Source: Arthrobacter pascens
GTDB taxonomy: Bacteria; Actinomycetota; Actinomycetes; Actinomycetales; Micrococcaceae
DNA: 64,000 bases
Assembly: GCF_030816475.1 (NCBI RefSeq)
Contig: NZ_JAUSXF010000001.1
Span: 2,294,001-2,358,000 of the forward strand
Reading direction: 5' to 3'
In this document: positions 1 to 8,307 of the stretch, piece after piece
How the letters are laid out: every line of letters starts with the position of its first letter
How positions within the stretch are numbered: the first letter of the stretch is position 1
Notes under the pieces: model-generated
What the model was told of the DNA's origin: nothing
What the model saw: the letters and a program-made list of their open reading frames with translations, nothing else
The model's database searches: none
Made by a program: the position numbers and the translations under genes

Positions 1-2
1 GG

Positions 3-74
3 GACTGGGAAGGGCTCCCCACCCGGTCTGAACTTGCACTGCTCGACGCCGGAAACGGCACAGCCCTCCGATGA
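3..74 (+). CDS. 3' end of an unidentified upstream gene
   Basis: An open frame enters from the left edge and ends in TGA, giving the last 23 residues of a protein (ending ...AGNGTALR). Its stop overlaps the start of the next gene as ATGA, so the two are probably co-transcribed and translationally coupled. Too little is present to name a family. Confidence 0.4.
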   Translation, partial: DWEGLPTRSELALLDAGNGTALR

Positions 75-1069
75 AGGCAGACATGACCCCGGACATTGAA
101 GACCACTACTATCCGCCGTGGAAGGCGTGCAACCGGGCACCGATGGAGCTTGGTGAAGGGCCGCGGATGCTGCCGGACGGCCGTGTTATCGCCGTCGATA
201 TCCTGCGCGGCCAGCTCTGGCACATCGACCCGGCCTCCCCGGATGGCGCCGTCCTGCTGCAGGTCCTTCCCGTGCCCCTCGGCGCCGTGGCGCCCATCGC
301 CGGATCGGATACTGCGCTGCTGGCGGCTACAGGAGACGGGATCGCGATCCTCGACGGCGGTGAGCTCACGTGGCTGGTGAAACTGGAAAGCCCGCAGGCC
401 GCAGAAGGCACCCCGGGACCGGCCGTCCGGATGAACGACGCGGTCTGCGATCCGCACGGACGCTTCTGGGCCGGGACGATGGCCCTTGACGCAACCCCGG
501 GGGCAGGTGCCCTGCACCGCGTCAACAACGATGGAAGCATCAGCACGGTCCTCACCGGACTGACCATCCCGAACGGCCCCGCCTTCACCGCCGACGGGTC
601 AGTGATGTATCTGGCCGACAGCCCCACAGGCACCATCACGCGCTTCGAGGTGGAAACTGCCGGCGGTGAACTTGGAGCCTCGCAGCAGTTCGCGACTGTC
701 TCCGGCGGAAGTCCGGACGGCATGATAATCGACACGGAAGACCACTTGTGGGTGGCTATTTGGGGCGCCGGCCGGATCAACCGGTACCGGCCGGACGGCA
801 GCGTTGAGCGGATCCTGCATGTTCCCGCACGACAGCCCACGAGCATCTGTTTTGCCGGACGCTCCATGTCGACACTGGTGGTTACGACAGCAAGGATCGG
901 ACTCCCCGCCCCGGGTGATTTTGACGGACTTATCCTGTCCGCCGACGTCGGCATCAGCGGCCGTCCAACACCGTCCGCGAGGATTACGACGGCCCAAGGA
1001 GTATCGTATGCCGCCCGGGACTCCAAGACGCCGGACCGAAATCCGCCAGAGGCCTTGCGAGTTGGCTGA
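71..1069 (+). CDS. SMP-30/gluconolactonase family sugar lactonase
   Basis: Predicted cytoplasmic six-bladed beta-propeller lactonase of the SMP-30/gluconolactonase/LRE family, which uses a divalent metal to open aldonolactones to aldonic acids. The family's metal-ligand positions are visible: Glu in ELGEGP (about residue 29), Asn in RMNDAV (about 122), Asn in IPNGPAF (about 167) and Asp in SPDGMI (about 216). The blocks HGRFWAGTM and ADGSVMYLADS are typical. There is no signal peptide. At 332 residues it is slightly longer than the usual 290-310, mainly through a divergent tail. The start overlaps the upstream stop as ATGA. The substrate cannot be told from sequence; the adjacent glycosidase region suggests a pentose or hexose lactone. 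Confidence 0.85.
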   Translation: MKADMTPDIEDHYYPPWKACNRAPMELGEGPRMLPDGRVIAVDILRGQLWHIDPASPDGAVLLQVLPVPLGAVAPIAGSDTALLAATGDGIAILDGGELTWLVKLESPQAAEGTPGPAVRMNDAVCDPHGRFWAGTMALDATPGAGALHRVNNDGSISTVLTGLTIPNGPAFTADGSVMYLADSPTGTITRFEVETAGGELGASQQFATVSGGSPDGMIIDTEDHLWVAIWGAGRINRYRPDGSVERILHVPARQPTSICFAGRSMSTLVVTTARIGLPAPGDFDGLILSADVGISGRPTPSARITTAQGVSYAARDSKTPDRNPPEALRVG

Positions 1070-1117
1070 TGCGGCGGCCGGCTAGCTACAGCAACTTGTT
1101 GTGGCGCGCCACTGGGA

Positions 1118-1609
1118 TTAGCTTCCGGAGGCCCCGACCAGGACTTCGCGGTATTGCGCCGGCAAGCGCACGATCTCGAGTTCGGACAGAGTATTGGGGC
1201 GCCCACACCTGCTGACCCTGCACAACCCGGTCCATATATCCGCGCCGAGTCCCAGCCACCCACTGACCGCCATTCGCCTCCTGGCATCTGACCGGCTCCT
1301 TGACAATATGGTTGGCTCGCGCGCGCACCTCCTCGTCGTGTGCTGACAAGTAGGCTGCGGCCGATAACCAGTGACCGAGGATATGACCGCGAAGATCACT
1401 CGTGGGCGATTCCCATCCCCAGTGCCAAGTTTCGGGGCCGTCGGCTGCAGTCTCTCCGACAGTTGTCCCCTACAGAACCGGAGTATCGCCACAACCCCGC
1501 CTCCATGAGATACGGACGAAGTAAGTTCTCAGCGGTGAGACTCATCAAATATTCGCGATTCACCTGTGCTCTGGACAGTGCGGGACGGGACCTTCAAGTA
1601 GTTCCGCAT
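1118..1609 (-). pseudogene. Remnant of a GH127 (DUF1680) beta-L-arabinofuranosidase
   Basis: Reading the minus strand through several frames gives consecutive pieces of a GH127 N-terminal region: NREYLMSLTAENLLRP and YLMEAGLWRY near 1560-1495, then WHWGWESPTSDLRGH and ILGHWLSAAAYLSA near 1420-1347, then CQEANGGQWVAG and VWAPQYS near 1290-1180. Known GH127 proteins carry GWESPTCQLRGH-type, GHWLSA and CQEANG blocks in this order. In-frame stops (for example TAG after LRFC-type sequence) and at least two frameshifts separate the pieces, and the catalytic C-terminal half is gone. It lies just downstream of the GH43 gene on the same strand, so it may once have been the last gene of that arabinoside operon. 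Confidence 0.75.
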
Positions 1610-1725
1610 CACGAGGCCCAACGAAGTCAACCGAATTTCTCTGATTCACAAGATCTCCCGATCAGGTCAAAAACGGACACTAAGGAAAGGTCGCTCGACT
1701 ACGCCGGGCGAGGCGATTGTTTTGT

Positions 1726-2685
1726 TCAGTTGGAATAGTCGGCATCTGCAGCCGGGACCCGGTAGATCCCGTTGGTTTCAGCCACGAGTCGGATGGTAAG
1801 CCTTTCAAAGGTAAGTTCATTGGGCTGGTGAAACACCAGAAAGCTACTATTTCGTGTCGTCAGCAGCATTGCGTGTCCGCCATCAGACCCAACGAGGGGT
1901 TGCGGTTCGTGCGCCCATGGTCCGGTTATGAGACCAGTGGAGCTGCGGGCCACGCCGACTGAATAGCCTCCTTCGCCGCCGCTGGACCAGAGGAGTGCAA
2001 GCCCCGCGTCATCGTGAATCACGAAGGGACCATCGGTGATGAACGCGAGGTCGTCGTAACCCGTTTCTTCATTGCGAAAGGGTCGTGTCCAGGGCGCCTC
2101 GGAGGCAGTGAACAGGAGAACCGGAGCCCCTCTCGAGGTTCGCAAGTCGTCACTGAGACGCTGCGCATAAATCGCGCCATCCCCTGCCTGAAGCCATTCA
2201 TGGCAGAAGACCAGCCATGGCGCACCGGACGGGTCCTGGAACAGGGTGCCATCAAGACACATCCACCCACTCGGAGTGACAGGTCCCTCGCTCCAGGGTT
2301 GGAACAGACCGTCTGGGGCTGATGCCGCCAGCACCTGGGTGCCGCGGCGGCCCGCGCCGTCGGCGAACGTCGCAAACATCCACCATGCACCGTTGTAGAA
2401 ATGCACCTCGGGCGCCCAAAATTGGGTTTCGCCCCAGAATCCGGGACCCGGGCGAAAGGCAGGGAAGGGTCCCCTCCACCGCTCAAGGTCATCGCTCTCG
2501 TAACGGTCGAACCCGGAACCCGGTCCGTGCCAGGGGCTCGGATCCGTGGTCCCGAAGAGCAGGTAGCGGTCCTCGTACTCGACGATGTACGGGTCACGGA
2601 TGCGCAACTCGGACCGTTCGATCGGGTCGTGGCTTGGGTACGTGGGGTGGAGAGCGGTTTCCTGTTGTGAGTTGTTGTGCGCCAT
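1726..2685 (-). CDS. Glycoside hydrolase family 43-like enzyme
   Basis: Predicted five-bladed beta-propeller glycosidase of the GH43 clan (arabinofuranosidase, xylosidase or arabinanase type), 319 residues. The catalytic Asp lies in RIRDPYIVEY (about residue 30), followed by FWAPEVHFYN, GTLFQDPSGAPWLVF and CHEW, whose Glu is a plausible proton donor, and a C-terminal GSDGGHAM block. There is no signal peptide, so it would act on imported oligosaccharides. It starts two bases after the permease stop, so it is the last intact gene of the binding protein-permease-permease operon and is probably translationally coupled. A similar C-terminal piece survives as a remnant at 11.9-12.1 kb. Exact glycan specificity cannot be assigned. 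Confidence 0.8.
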   Translation of the reverse strand: MAHNNSQQETALHPTYPSHDPIERSELRIRDPYIVEYEDRYLLFGTTDPSPWHGPGSGFDRYESDDLERWRGPFPAFRPGPGFWGETQFWAPEVHFYNGAWWMFATFADGAGRRGTQVLAASAPDGLFQPWSEGPVTPSGWMCLDGTLFQDPSGAPWLVFCHEWLQAGDGAIYAQRLSDDLRTSRGAPVLLFTASEAPWTRPFRNEETGYDDLAFITDGPFVIHDDAGLALLWSSGGEGGYSVGVARSSTGLITGPWAHEPQPLVGSDGGHAMLLTTRNSSFLVFHQPNELTFERLTIRLVAETNGIYRVPAADADYSN

Positions 2686-2687
2686 TG

Positions 2688-3590
2688 TTAGGACTTCACG
2701 GCACCCATCGTGAGTCCGCTGACGACGTGCCGCTGCAAGAAGGCAAACACGATGAGTAGTGGCGCGACGCCGAGCAGCGCGGCGGGGAAGAGCACACTCG
2801 GGTCCGAGGTGTGACTCCCAACAAGGGAGTAGGCATTGACCATTACCGTTTTCAACGACGGATCCTGGACGAAGACCAGTGGAATGATCAGGTCATTCCA
2901 GACACTGAGAGTCAGGAACGTGGCAAGGGTCGCGGTGACGGGCCGGAGGAGGGGGAACAGCACAACGAAGAACGTGCGCACCGGTCCTGATCCATCGATC
3001 GCGGCGGCCTCCTCAAGCTCGATCGGAATCTGTCGGAAGAACGAGGTGTAGAAGAAGATCGCGACCGGAAGGTTGATGGCGGTGTAGGCGAGAATGATTC
3101 CCGCGTAGCTGTTCAGAAGGCCAACGTCTCGAAGCAGGAGGTACAGCGGGGCAAGTAACACAAAGATCGGAATCGTCGATCCCGCAATGAAGAGGCGGTA
3201 CACCCCCGTCGTCCACGATCGGGTAATACGTGCAAGCGGGTACGCGGCAAGCGATCCGACGATGATGGTGAAGATCAACGCGCCCGCCAGGACGATGGTC
3301 GAACTGAGCAACCCTTGGGTGTAGTTCATCTTCGAATAGGCGTTAGTGATGTTATCGATCGTCAGGCTCGTCGGCCAGCCAAGCGGATCGTTGATCACGT
3401 CGGACGGAGGGCGCAACGACGTGAGGACTGTGTAGGCGAACGGGGCGAAGATCAGGACGACGGCGATGGCCAGGATCACATCGCCGACCAGCGATAAGGG
3501 TCCGCGCCACACTCGTCGTGCGCCGACTCGACGTTCCGCTCGTGATGCCGTCGGGGCTGTCGGGGGTGCCGTGATCGTTGTGTTCTCCAT
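2688..3590 (-). CDS. Carbohydrate ABC transporter permease (CUT1, MalG type)
   Basis: Inner-membrane component of a CUT1 sugar importer, 300 residues with six predicted membrane spans. The conserved EAA loop that contacts the ATPase is visible as ELEEAAAIDGSGPVRTF, followed by a PLLRP block. I chose the ATG at 3590 (MENTT...) because it lies one base after the TAA of the preceding permease gene; upstream sequence in this frame reads into that gene. It forms an operon with the other permease, the binding protein and GH43. No ATPase gene is present in the cluster, as is usual for actinobacterial CUT1 systems that use a shared MsiK-type ATPase. Confidence 0.9.
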   Translation of the reverse strand: MENTTITAPPTAPTASRAERRVGARRVWRGPLSLVGDVILAIAVVLIFAPFAYTVLTSLRPPSDVINDPLGWPTSLTIDNITNAYSKMNYTQGLLSSTIVLAGALIFTIIVGSLAAYPLARITRSWTTGVYRLFIAGSTIPIFVLLAPLYLLLRDVGLLNSYAGIILAYTAINLPVAIFFYTSFFRQIPIELEEAAAIDGSGPVRTFFVVLFPLLRPVTATLATFLTLSVWNDLIIPLVFVQDPSLKTVMVNAYSLVGSHTSDPSVLFPAALLGVAPLLIVFAFLQRHVVSGLTMGAVKS

Positions 3591-3591
3591 A

Positions 3592-4467
3592 TTAGATTCG
3601 CTCCTCGCGACGTCGAAGAAGGGATTGGGTGGCTCCGGCAAAGAGCACGACGACAACCAGAAGGAGGACGGCGATGGTAGCGCCATACGCGAAACTTCCC
3701 TGTCCTCCGAAGATCTTTTGGAAGATCAGCATGGTCAGAGTCGTGGTTGAACCGGCTGGCCCACCGTTTGTCATCACGAAGGGGAGTTCGAAAACTTTGA
3801 GCGAACCGAGCAGGGACAAGGTGACGGTTACGGTCGTGGCCGGGGCGAGAAGCGGCCACTCGATCGAGACAAATTTGCGCCAGCCTGCTGCTCCATCCAC
3901 GCTCGATGCGTCGAGGAGTTCGGTCGGGAGGTTCATGTACCCGGCTAAAAAGATGGCAGCTGAATAGCCCGAAAACATCCAGATGTTGACCAGCGCGATC
4001 GCCCAGAGTGCCGTTGAGGGATCGCCGAGCCATACGTGCGTGAGCGTGCTCAAACCGAGCGATTTAAGGAGGGAGTTGACGGCCCCGTCTGGTGCGAGCA
4101 GCGAGTTCCAGACGAACGCGGCCATCACGGCCGACATCAGAGTGGGAACGAGAATGAGCGTGCTGCCCAGTTGGCGGACGCGCGGGCGCATGAACAGAGC
4201 CCTGGCCAGGCCCAGACCGATCGCGTTCTGTGCGATGACCACCACGACCGCATAGGCAACCGTGACGCCCAATGCCCGCATGACGTTGCCGTCCTTTGCC
4301 ATGGCGAGGTAGTTCGCCGCTCCGACGAAGTCGCCGGCATTGCCGATCTTGCTGTTCGTGACGCTCAACACGAGCCCTTGCACCAGCGGGTACACAATGA
4401 TGGCGAGGTACATCGCCAGGGCCGGGGCCATGAAGGCGAGGGCTACGAGCGGTCTGCGGTGGATCAT
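3592..4467 (-). CDS. Carbohydrate ABC transporter permease (CUT1, MalF/UgpA type)
   Basis: Partner permease of the CUT1 importer, 291 residues, six predicted spans beginning with LVALAFMAPALAMYL. The EAA loop appears as ELLDASSVDGAAGWRKF. The start is placed at ATG 4467 because AAGGAAG stands six bases upstream; a TTG further upstream would place that ribosome site inside the gene. The gene is separated from the binding protein gene by a strong hairpin (4493-4530) and is followed after one base by the second permease. Confidence 0.9.
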   Translation of the reverse strand: MIHRRPLVALAFMAPALAMYLAIIVYPLVQGLVLSVTNSKIGNAGDFVGAANYLAMAKDGNVMRALGVTVAYAVVVVIAQNAIGLGLARALFMRPRVRQLGSTLILVPTLMSAVMAAFVWNSLLAPDGAVNSLLKSLGLSTLTHVWLGDPSTALWAIALVNIWMFSGYSAAIFLAGYMNLPTELLDASSVDGAAGWRKFVSIEWPLLAPATTVTVTLSLLGSLKVFELPFVMTNGGPAGSTTTLTMLIFQKIFGGQGSFAYGATIAVLLLVVVVLFAGATQSLLRRREERI

Positions 4468-4492
4468 CGAATCTTCCTTCAATTGAACTGAA

Positions 4493-4530
4493 CGGCAGGG
4501 GCCGAGCGGGATGCCACTCGGCCCCTGCCG
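4493..4530 (-). terminator. Intra-operon hairpin between binding protein and permease genes
   Basis: A perfect 14-bp inverted repeat (CGGCAGGGGCCGAG ... CTCGGCCCCTGCCG, 10-base loop) sits directly after the binding protein stop. No T-run follows on the minus strand. Such hairpins often protect binding-protein mRNA or partly terminate transcription, giving more binding protein than permease. Confidence 0.7.
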
Positions 4531-4537
4531 GAGTTGC

Positions 4538-5848
4538 CTACTTCGTGGGCTTGAGCTTCTCGTCGAGGTTATTGACCGTCTGATCGATGCTCTGCTGACC
4601 CAGCCAGAGGGCCTGGACCTGCTCCTGCAGTGTCTTCTCGCCCGCGGCAGACGCCCAAGTGTTGGACGGAAGGATGCGGTACCTTCCCTCGTTCACCGCC
4701 GCAACGAAGGACTTCGTCGCCGGTCCGGACGGGGTGTCGCCGTTGGTGAACGGCGACACCGCATTCTCGGCCTCCAGGTAGAGCGAGGCGTTCTTGCTCT
4801 CAGACCAGAACTCGACAAACTTCTCTGCCGCCGACTTGACCTTGGACTTGGCATTGACGCTGAACATCGTCCCGACGAACAGGTTCGCGTTCGAATCGGC
4901 CTTGCTGGTGGCTGGCCACGGGATGAACGAGCTGTCCAGTCCGGCCTTCGTGAACGTTGACTGGTTCCACGCGCCCTGCACATAGAACGCGCTCTTGCCC
5001 GCCTGGAAGTCCGAGATGCCGGTGCTCCACTCATCAACGCCGAGCTCGCTCTTGAAGTCAACGAACCCCTTCGACTGCAGATCCATCAGTTGCTGCAGCG
5101 AGGACTTCCATGAAGAGAAAGACGCCTTTCCTTGCACGAAGTCCGCGTCGAATGCCGGGTGGTCTTTGTAGACGAGGGAGGCGGCAATGGCGTTGATCGC
5201 TGCGTCTCCGGTCCACCCGCCCTTGTTGGGCAAAGAAATTGGTGTGATGCCGGCGTCTTTCGCCTTCTGAAGGGCCGCCTCGAACTCGGGCCACGTCGTC
5301 GGCGTCGAGGTGATTCCTGCCTTCTGCAGCAGGGCGTTGTTGGCGAAAAGCGAAATGCCAATCACCTCCATCGGCATCGCATAGGTCTTACCCTCGTTCT
5401 CAACGAACGGCTTGATTTCCTTGCGCACACCGCTCACCCAGGGCTGCGAAGACAGATCCTCGAGGTATCCCGAGGATCCCCAGTCCGGAACCTTGGCCGA
5501 GTCGGTCATGATGACGTCGGCGGTGTTGCCGGCGAGAAGTTCCGACTGCACACGCTGGGGATATGCAGCTGACGGGATGAATTCGTACTGGAGCGAGATA
5601 TCCGGATTCGCCTTCTCGAAGGCGGCGTTGATCTCTTTCACGTTCGCGGGCTCGGCGTCCCCGCCCTTCCAGCCGTACACCTTCAGGACGGTCTTCTGGT
5701 CGGTTCCGCTTGCGCCGGTCGACGCGCAGCCCGTCATCAGGAGCGTGGACAGGGCGACCACAGCTCCCACGATCAGGCGTCCGCGACGGCCTCCAGTGCT
5801 GCCTGAACGAGCAACATCACTGCGATCAGGTCGGGTGCTGTGATTCAT
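4538..5848 (-). CDS. Extracellular sugar-binding lipoprotein (CUT1)
   Basis: Solute-binding lipoprotein of 436 residues that delivers a sugar ligand to the two adjacent permeases. A signal peptide ends in the lipobox LMTGC, so the Cys is lipidated and the protein is anchored outside the membrane. The mature part has family 1 binding-protein features: VLKVYGWKGGDAEP, then EINAAFEKANPDI. Start chosen at ATG 5848 (MNHSTRPD), with GGAGAGGAC upstream; a longer frame would run through the operator and promoter. First gene of the operon, behind a TTGACA promoter and a LacI-type operator. The ligand is likely an oligosaccharide released by GH43/GH29/GH127 enzymes, by inference from neighbours. Confidence 0.9.
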   Translation of the reverse strand: MNHSTRPDRSDVARSGSTGGRRGRLIVGAVVALSTLLMTGCASTGASGTDQKTVLKVYGWKGGDAEPANVKEINAAFEKANPDISLQYEFIPSAAYPQRVQSELLAGNTADVIMTDSAKVPDWGSSGYLEDLSSQPWVSGVRKEIKPFVENEGKTYAMPMEVIGISLFANNALLQKAGITSTPTTWPEFEAALQKAKDAGITPISLPNKGGWTGDAAINAIAASLVYKDHPAFDADFVQGKASFSSWKSSLQQLMDLQSKGFVDFKSELGVDEWSTGISDFQAGKSAFYVQGAWNQSTFTKAGLDSSFIPWPATSKADSNANLFVGTMFSVNAKSKVKSAAEKFVEFWSESKNASLYLEAENAVSPFTNGDTPSGPATKSFVAAVNEGRYRILPSNTWASAAGEKTLQEQVQALWLGQQSIDQTVNNLDEKLKPTK

Positions 5849-5869
5849 GGTGTCCTCTCCATTGAGAAT

Positions 5870-5883
5870 TTGTAGCGCTCCAA
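5870..5883. promoter_or_regulatory. LacI-type operator O1 in the 5' leader of the sugar-binding protein gene
   Basis: TTGTAGCGCTCCAA is a near-perfect palindrome with the CG centre typical of LacI-family operators. It lies about 15 bases after the predicted -10 box and 22 bases before the start codon. It matches the sites at 6994 and 8186. Confidence 0.7.
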
Positions 5884-5897
5884 ATGGGCGCATCTAA

Positions 5898-5926
5898 AGA
5901 ATGACTTTGCCAGGGGGTTTTGTCAA
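5898..5926 (-). promoter_or_regulatory. Predicted promoter of the sugar uptake operon
   Basis: On the minus strand a consensus -35 TTGACA (5926-5921) is followed after 17 bases by CATTCT (5903-5898). The -35 starts only two bases after the stop codon of the lacI gene. The operator at 5870-5883 lies just downstream, where a bound repressor would block transcription. Confidence 0.6.
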
Positions 5927-5927
5927 G

Positions 5928-6941
5928 TCAGCGCGGCGAGGTGGTTGATTCGCGCGCGACGAGGTGGAATGGAACGCTGAGTTGTTCGGGGATCGAGTCT
6001 GGATCGGCGAGTTGCTTGGCGAGCAGCCGGATCGCCTCACGCGCCATCCACTCTTTGTCGATGAACATCGTGGAAAGCGTCGGTGAAGCAAACCGGCCAT
6101 CCTCGATATCGTCGATTCCGATCACTGCGACGTCCTCCGGGACCTTCAGCCTGCGTCGCCGAAGCGCCGACATCGCCCCCAGTGCGAGCAGGTCGTTTGC
6201 GCAGAAAACCCCGTCAAACTCGACGCCCGCGTCGAGGAGCTCTTCGATCGAGCGGGCTCCGTCTTCGCGGGTCCAATCCCGAACGGCCGTGACGGGCCCG
6301 GCTTCGCGCAGGCCGGCCTCCTCCAACGCCAGGTGGAAACCGGCCTCACGCTCCGATACCACGAACGGGTCACCGAACGTCTTGTCGCCTAGCATCACCA
6401 GTCGCGACCGGCCCTGATCCAACAGGTGCTTGGTGGCAGTGTGTGAGATCGCCACAGAGTCAATACCGACGCGATCAACGGAGGACAACTTCGATCGCTC
6501 GCCCAACAGCACGAGCGGGGCGCGACCGCGCCTCACCTCGATCTCTTTGTCCTCGATGACGGACGGGCTGAAGATGAGACCATCTGCGGAGCCCAGATTC
6601 CACGAGTCCGCAGCTTCACGTTCACGCTCCAAGAGATTGTCGGTCTGCTGAACGATCAGGCGCATCCCGGCCTCGTCGGCTGCGGCAACCGCGGCCCGCG
6701 CCAACTCGGCGAAGTAGGGCTGTGCAAAATTGGGGATCGCAAGACTCACGAGCCCTGTCCGCCCTGAGACGAGATTCTGACCAATGGCCTGCGGCCGGTA
6801 GCCGAGTTTGTCGATGGCCGCGTTGACACGCTGGCGCATCGACTCCCGAACGTTCGGATGGTTTCGGATCACGTTCGAAACGCTGCTCTTGGAGACGTGC
6901 GCCTCGGCGGCGACGTCCTCTAATGTTACTTGCCGACCCAT
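5928..6941 (-). CDS. LacI-family repressor of the GH43/GH29 module
   Basis: 337-residue LacI-family regulator. The N-terminal helix-turn-helix and hinge are clear: VTLEDVAAEAHVSKSS, then NVIRNHPNVRE and KLGYRPQAIG. The rest is a periplasmic-binding-like effector domain. I chose ATG 6941 (MGRQVTLEDVA), the normal LacI N-terminus; the frame remains open further upstream but crosses an operator. Its gene lies between the uptake operon and the GH29 gene, and related operators occur before all three transcription units, so it probably represses itself, the uptake operon and GH29 until an oligosaccharide or monosaccharide inducer binds. Confidence 0.9.
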   Translation of the reverse strand: MGRQVTLEDVAAEAHVSKSSVSNVIRNHPNVRESMRQRVNAAIDKLGYRPQAIGQNLVSGRTGLVSLAIPNFAQPYFAELARAAVAAADEAGMRLIVQQTDNLLEREREAADSWNLGSADGLIFSPSVIEDKEIEVRRGRAPLVLLGERSKLSSVDRVGIDSVAISHTATKHLLDQGRSRLVMLGDKTFGDPFVVSEREAGFHLALEEAGLREAGPVTAVRDWTREDGARSIEELLDAGVEFDGVFCANDLLALGAMSALRRRRLKVPEDVAVIGIDDIEDGRFASPTLSTMFIDKEWMAREAIRLLAKQLADPDSIPEQLSVPFHLVARESTTSPR

Positions 6942-6993
6942 TCCCGTCCTTTGATCATTGTCGCTGCCTGGAGATTCATCGGCCAGCGGCCTA

Positions 6994-7009
6994 TTTGGAG
7001 CGTACCAAA
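6994..7009. promoter_or_regulatory. LacI-type operator O2 upstream of lacI
   Basis: TTTGGAGCGTACCAAA has inverted TTTGG/CCAAA arms around a CG centre and lies about 52 bases upstream of the lacI start, consistent with autoregulation by the same repressor. Confidence 0.65.
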
Positions 7010-7100
7010 GACAGCAGCTTACCAAGGACAGCGATGCGGTGCGGCGCGAAGGGTGACCATGTCGGTCGGTTGCCGACACAGCCACACATCGAGATGATGA

Positions 7101-8170
7101 CTAGCCCACCGCGGTCACCGCGAGGTCATCGCATGCCCCCGCCGCCGATCCCGCGCCCTTGTAGCAATAGACGGTTGCTTGCGTGCTGGCAGTGCCCGTG
7201 GTGAACACCACTGCCGCCGGACCGTATGTCGCCCCGGCCAGCGCGTGGAATGACTCGGCAGCGCCGAAAGACTTGACGCCGAGAGCAATCTGCTCGGCAG
7301 ACGCGGCGCGCAGCCACCCGGTGAGCACGTACGTCGTGCCTGGCTGGAGCCCGCTGATCGTCTGTTGCACCCCACTGTTCGCCGCTCCGGTCAGGAGCCC
7401 GAACGACCCACTGTGGGCAGCTGAGGCCGTCACACTGACGGGGACCGTCGACGACAGGCCCCACGGCGTTCGCGAGCCGGTCTCGAAGTCCCCGTTCACG
7501 ACCCGGTTTGCGGGGTTCGTCAGCTTGACGATGCTGAAGTTGTCGCAAAAGCCCGGGCCGGTCCCGGCGTTCTTGTAGCAGTAGACCGTCGCCGTGGTGT
7601 TGCTTGGTCCCGTGGTGAACGGAACGGTAGTGAGTGCCCACGTCGAGTCGGTCGACTGAGTGAAGGTCTCCGCCGCGCCGTGGTTCTTGACCCCGATCGC
7701 GACCTGCTCGCCGGCGACACCCACCTTGACCCATGCCGAGAGGAGGTACGTCGTTGACGGAGTGAGCCCGCTGACGACGTTGTTGACTCCGCTGTTCGCG
7801 TTGCCGGTCTGCAGGCCGAGGTGCCGTTGAACCGGGTGCCCGTGGTCAGCGATGATCCTGGCCCGCTCAGCGTCCAGGGAGCGAGGGCCCCCGAGTCGAA
7901 GCTGCCATTGGGAACCAGATTCGTGGTGGCCTTCTCGTAGGCACCGATGCTGGGGACCGCGGCGAGCGGGTTGCCGGCGAAGTCCCTGCCGCCGTTGGAG
8001 GCGATGGGCACACCGGTGCCCAATGCGGGCGACGATTCCCGGGGCTGATAGGCCCCCGCGCCGACTGAGGCCTGCGTGGCGGATTGGAGGGGTCCGACCA
8101 GCTGGGGATCCAGGTAGACCCACCCGGTTGACGGCTCGTTGCCGTTGTGCGGGCCCAATGTCCATTCTCC
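7101..8170 (-). pseudogene. Truncated, frameshifted beta-helix protein with two carbohydrate-binding-like repeats
   Basis: The minus strand encodes the C-terminal part of a secreted polysaccharide-active protein. First comes a beta-helix tail (ESSPALGTGV, GGRDFAGNPLA, PSIGAYE), then two related beta-sandwich modules of about 130 residues. The first module starts NLVPNGSFDSG and the second NRVVNGDFETG. Both contain GVKNHGAAE- or GVKSFGAAE-like and TVYCYK motifs. The frame shifts once inside the first module near 7818 (after GTRFNGTS). The N-terminal signal peptide and most of the helix are missing: the frame runs into the GH29 promoter. The same beta-helix tail (SPALGTG...NIGAY) occurs in the intact protein at 59.6-62.4 kb, so this looks like a decayed relative. 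Confidence 0.75.
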
Positions 8171-8185
8171 TTTGAACAGTGACAG

Positions 8186-8216
8186 CCTTGGAACGCTCCA
8201 AGGACTGGGGTACACT
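8186..8216 (+). promoter_or_regulatory. GH29 promoter with overlapping LacI-type operator O3
   Basis: A -35-like TTGGAA (8188-8193) and -10-like TACACT (8211-8216) are 17 bases apart. The palindrome CCTTGGAACGCTCCAAGG (8186-8203) covers the -35, so repressor binding would exclude RNA polymerase. It shares the TTGGANCGNNCCAA pattern with the sites at 5870 and 6994. Confidence 0.7.
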
Positions 8217-8307
8217 GTCCTGCAGAACGCCCAGGCTGTCAACCACCATTCGGGTTGGTCTGGTCCAACGACCTCGATTTCAATGACGCTCCCGAGAAGG
8301 ATCCACA

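Noticed and set aside
109..1287. Long open frame antisense to the SMP-30 gene
   Set aside because: It has no family features, is rich in Arg/Ser/Pro as expected of a high-GC shadow frame, and lies opposite a clear lactonase and the GH127 relic.
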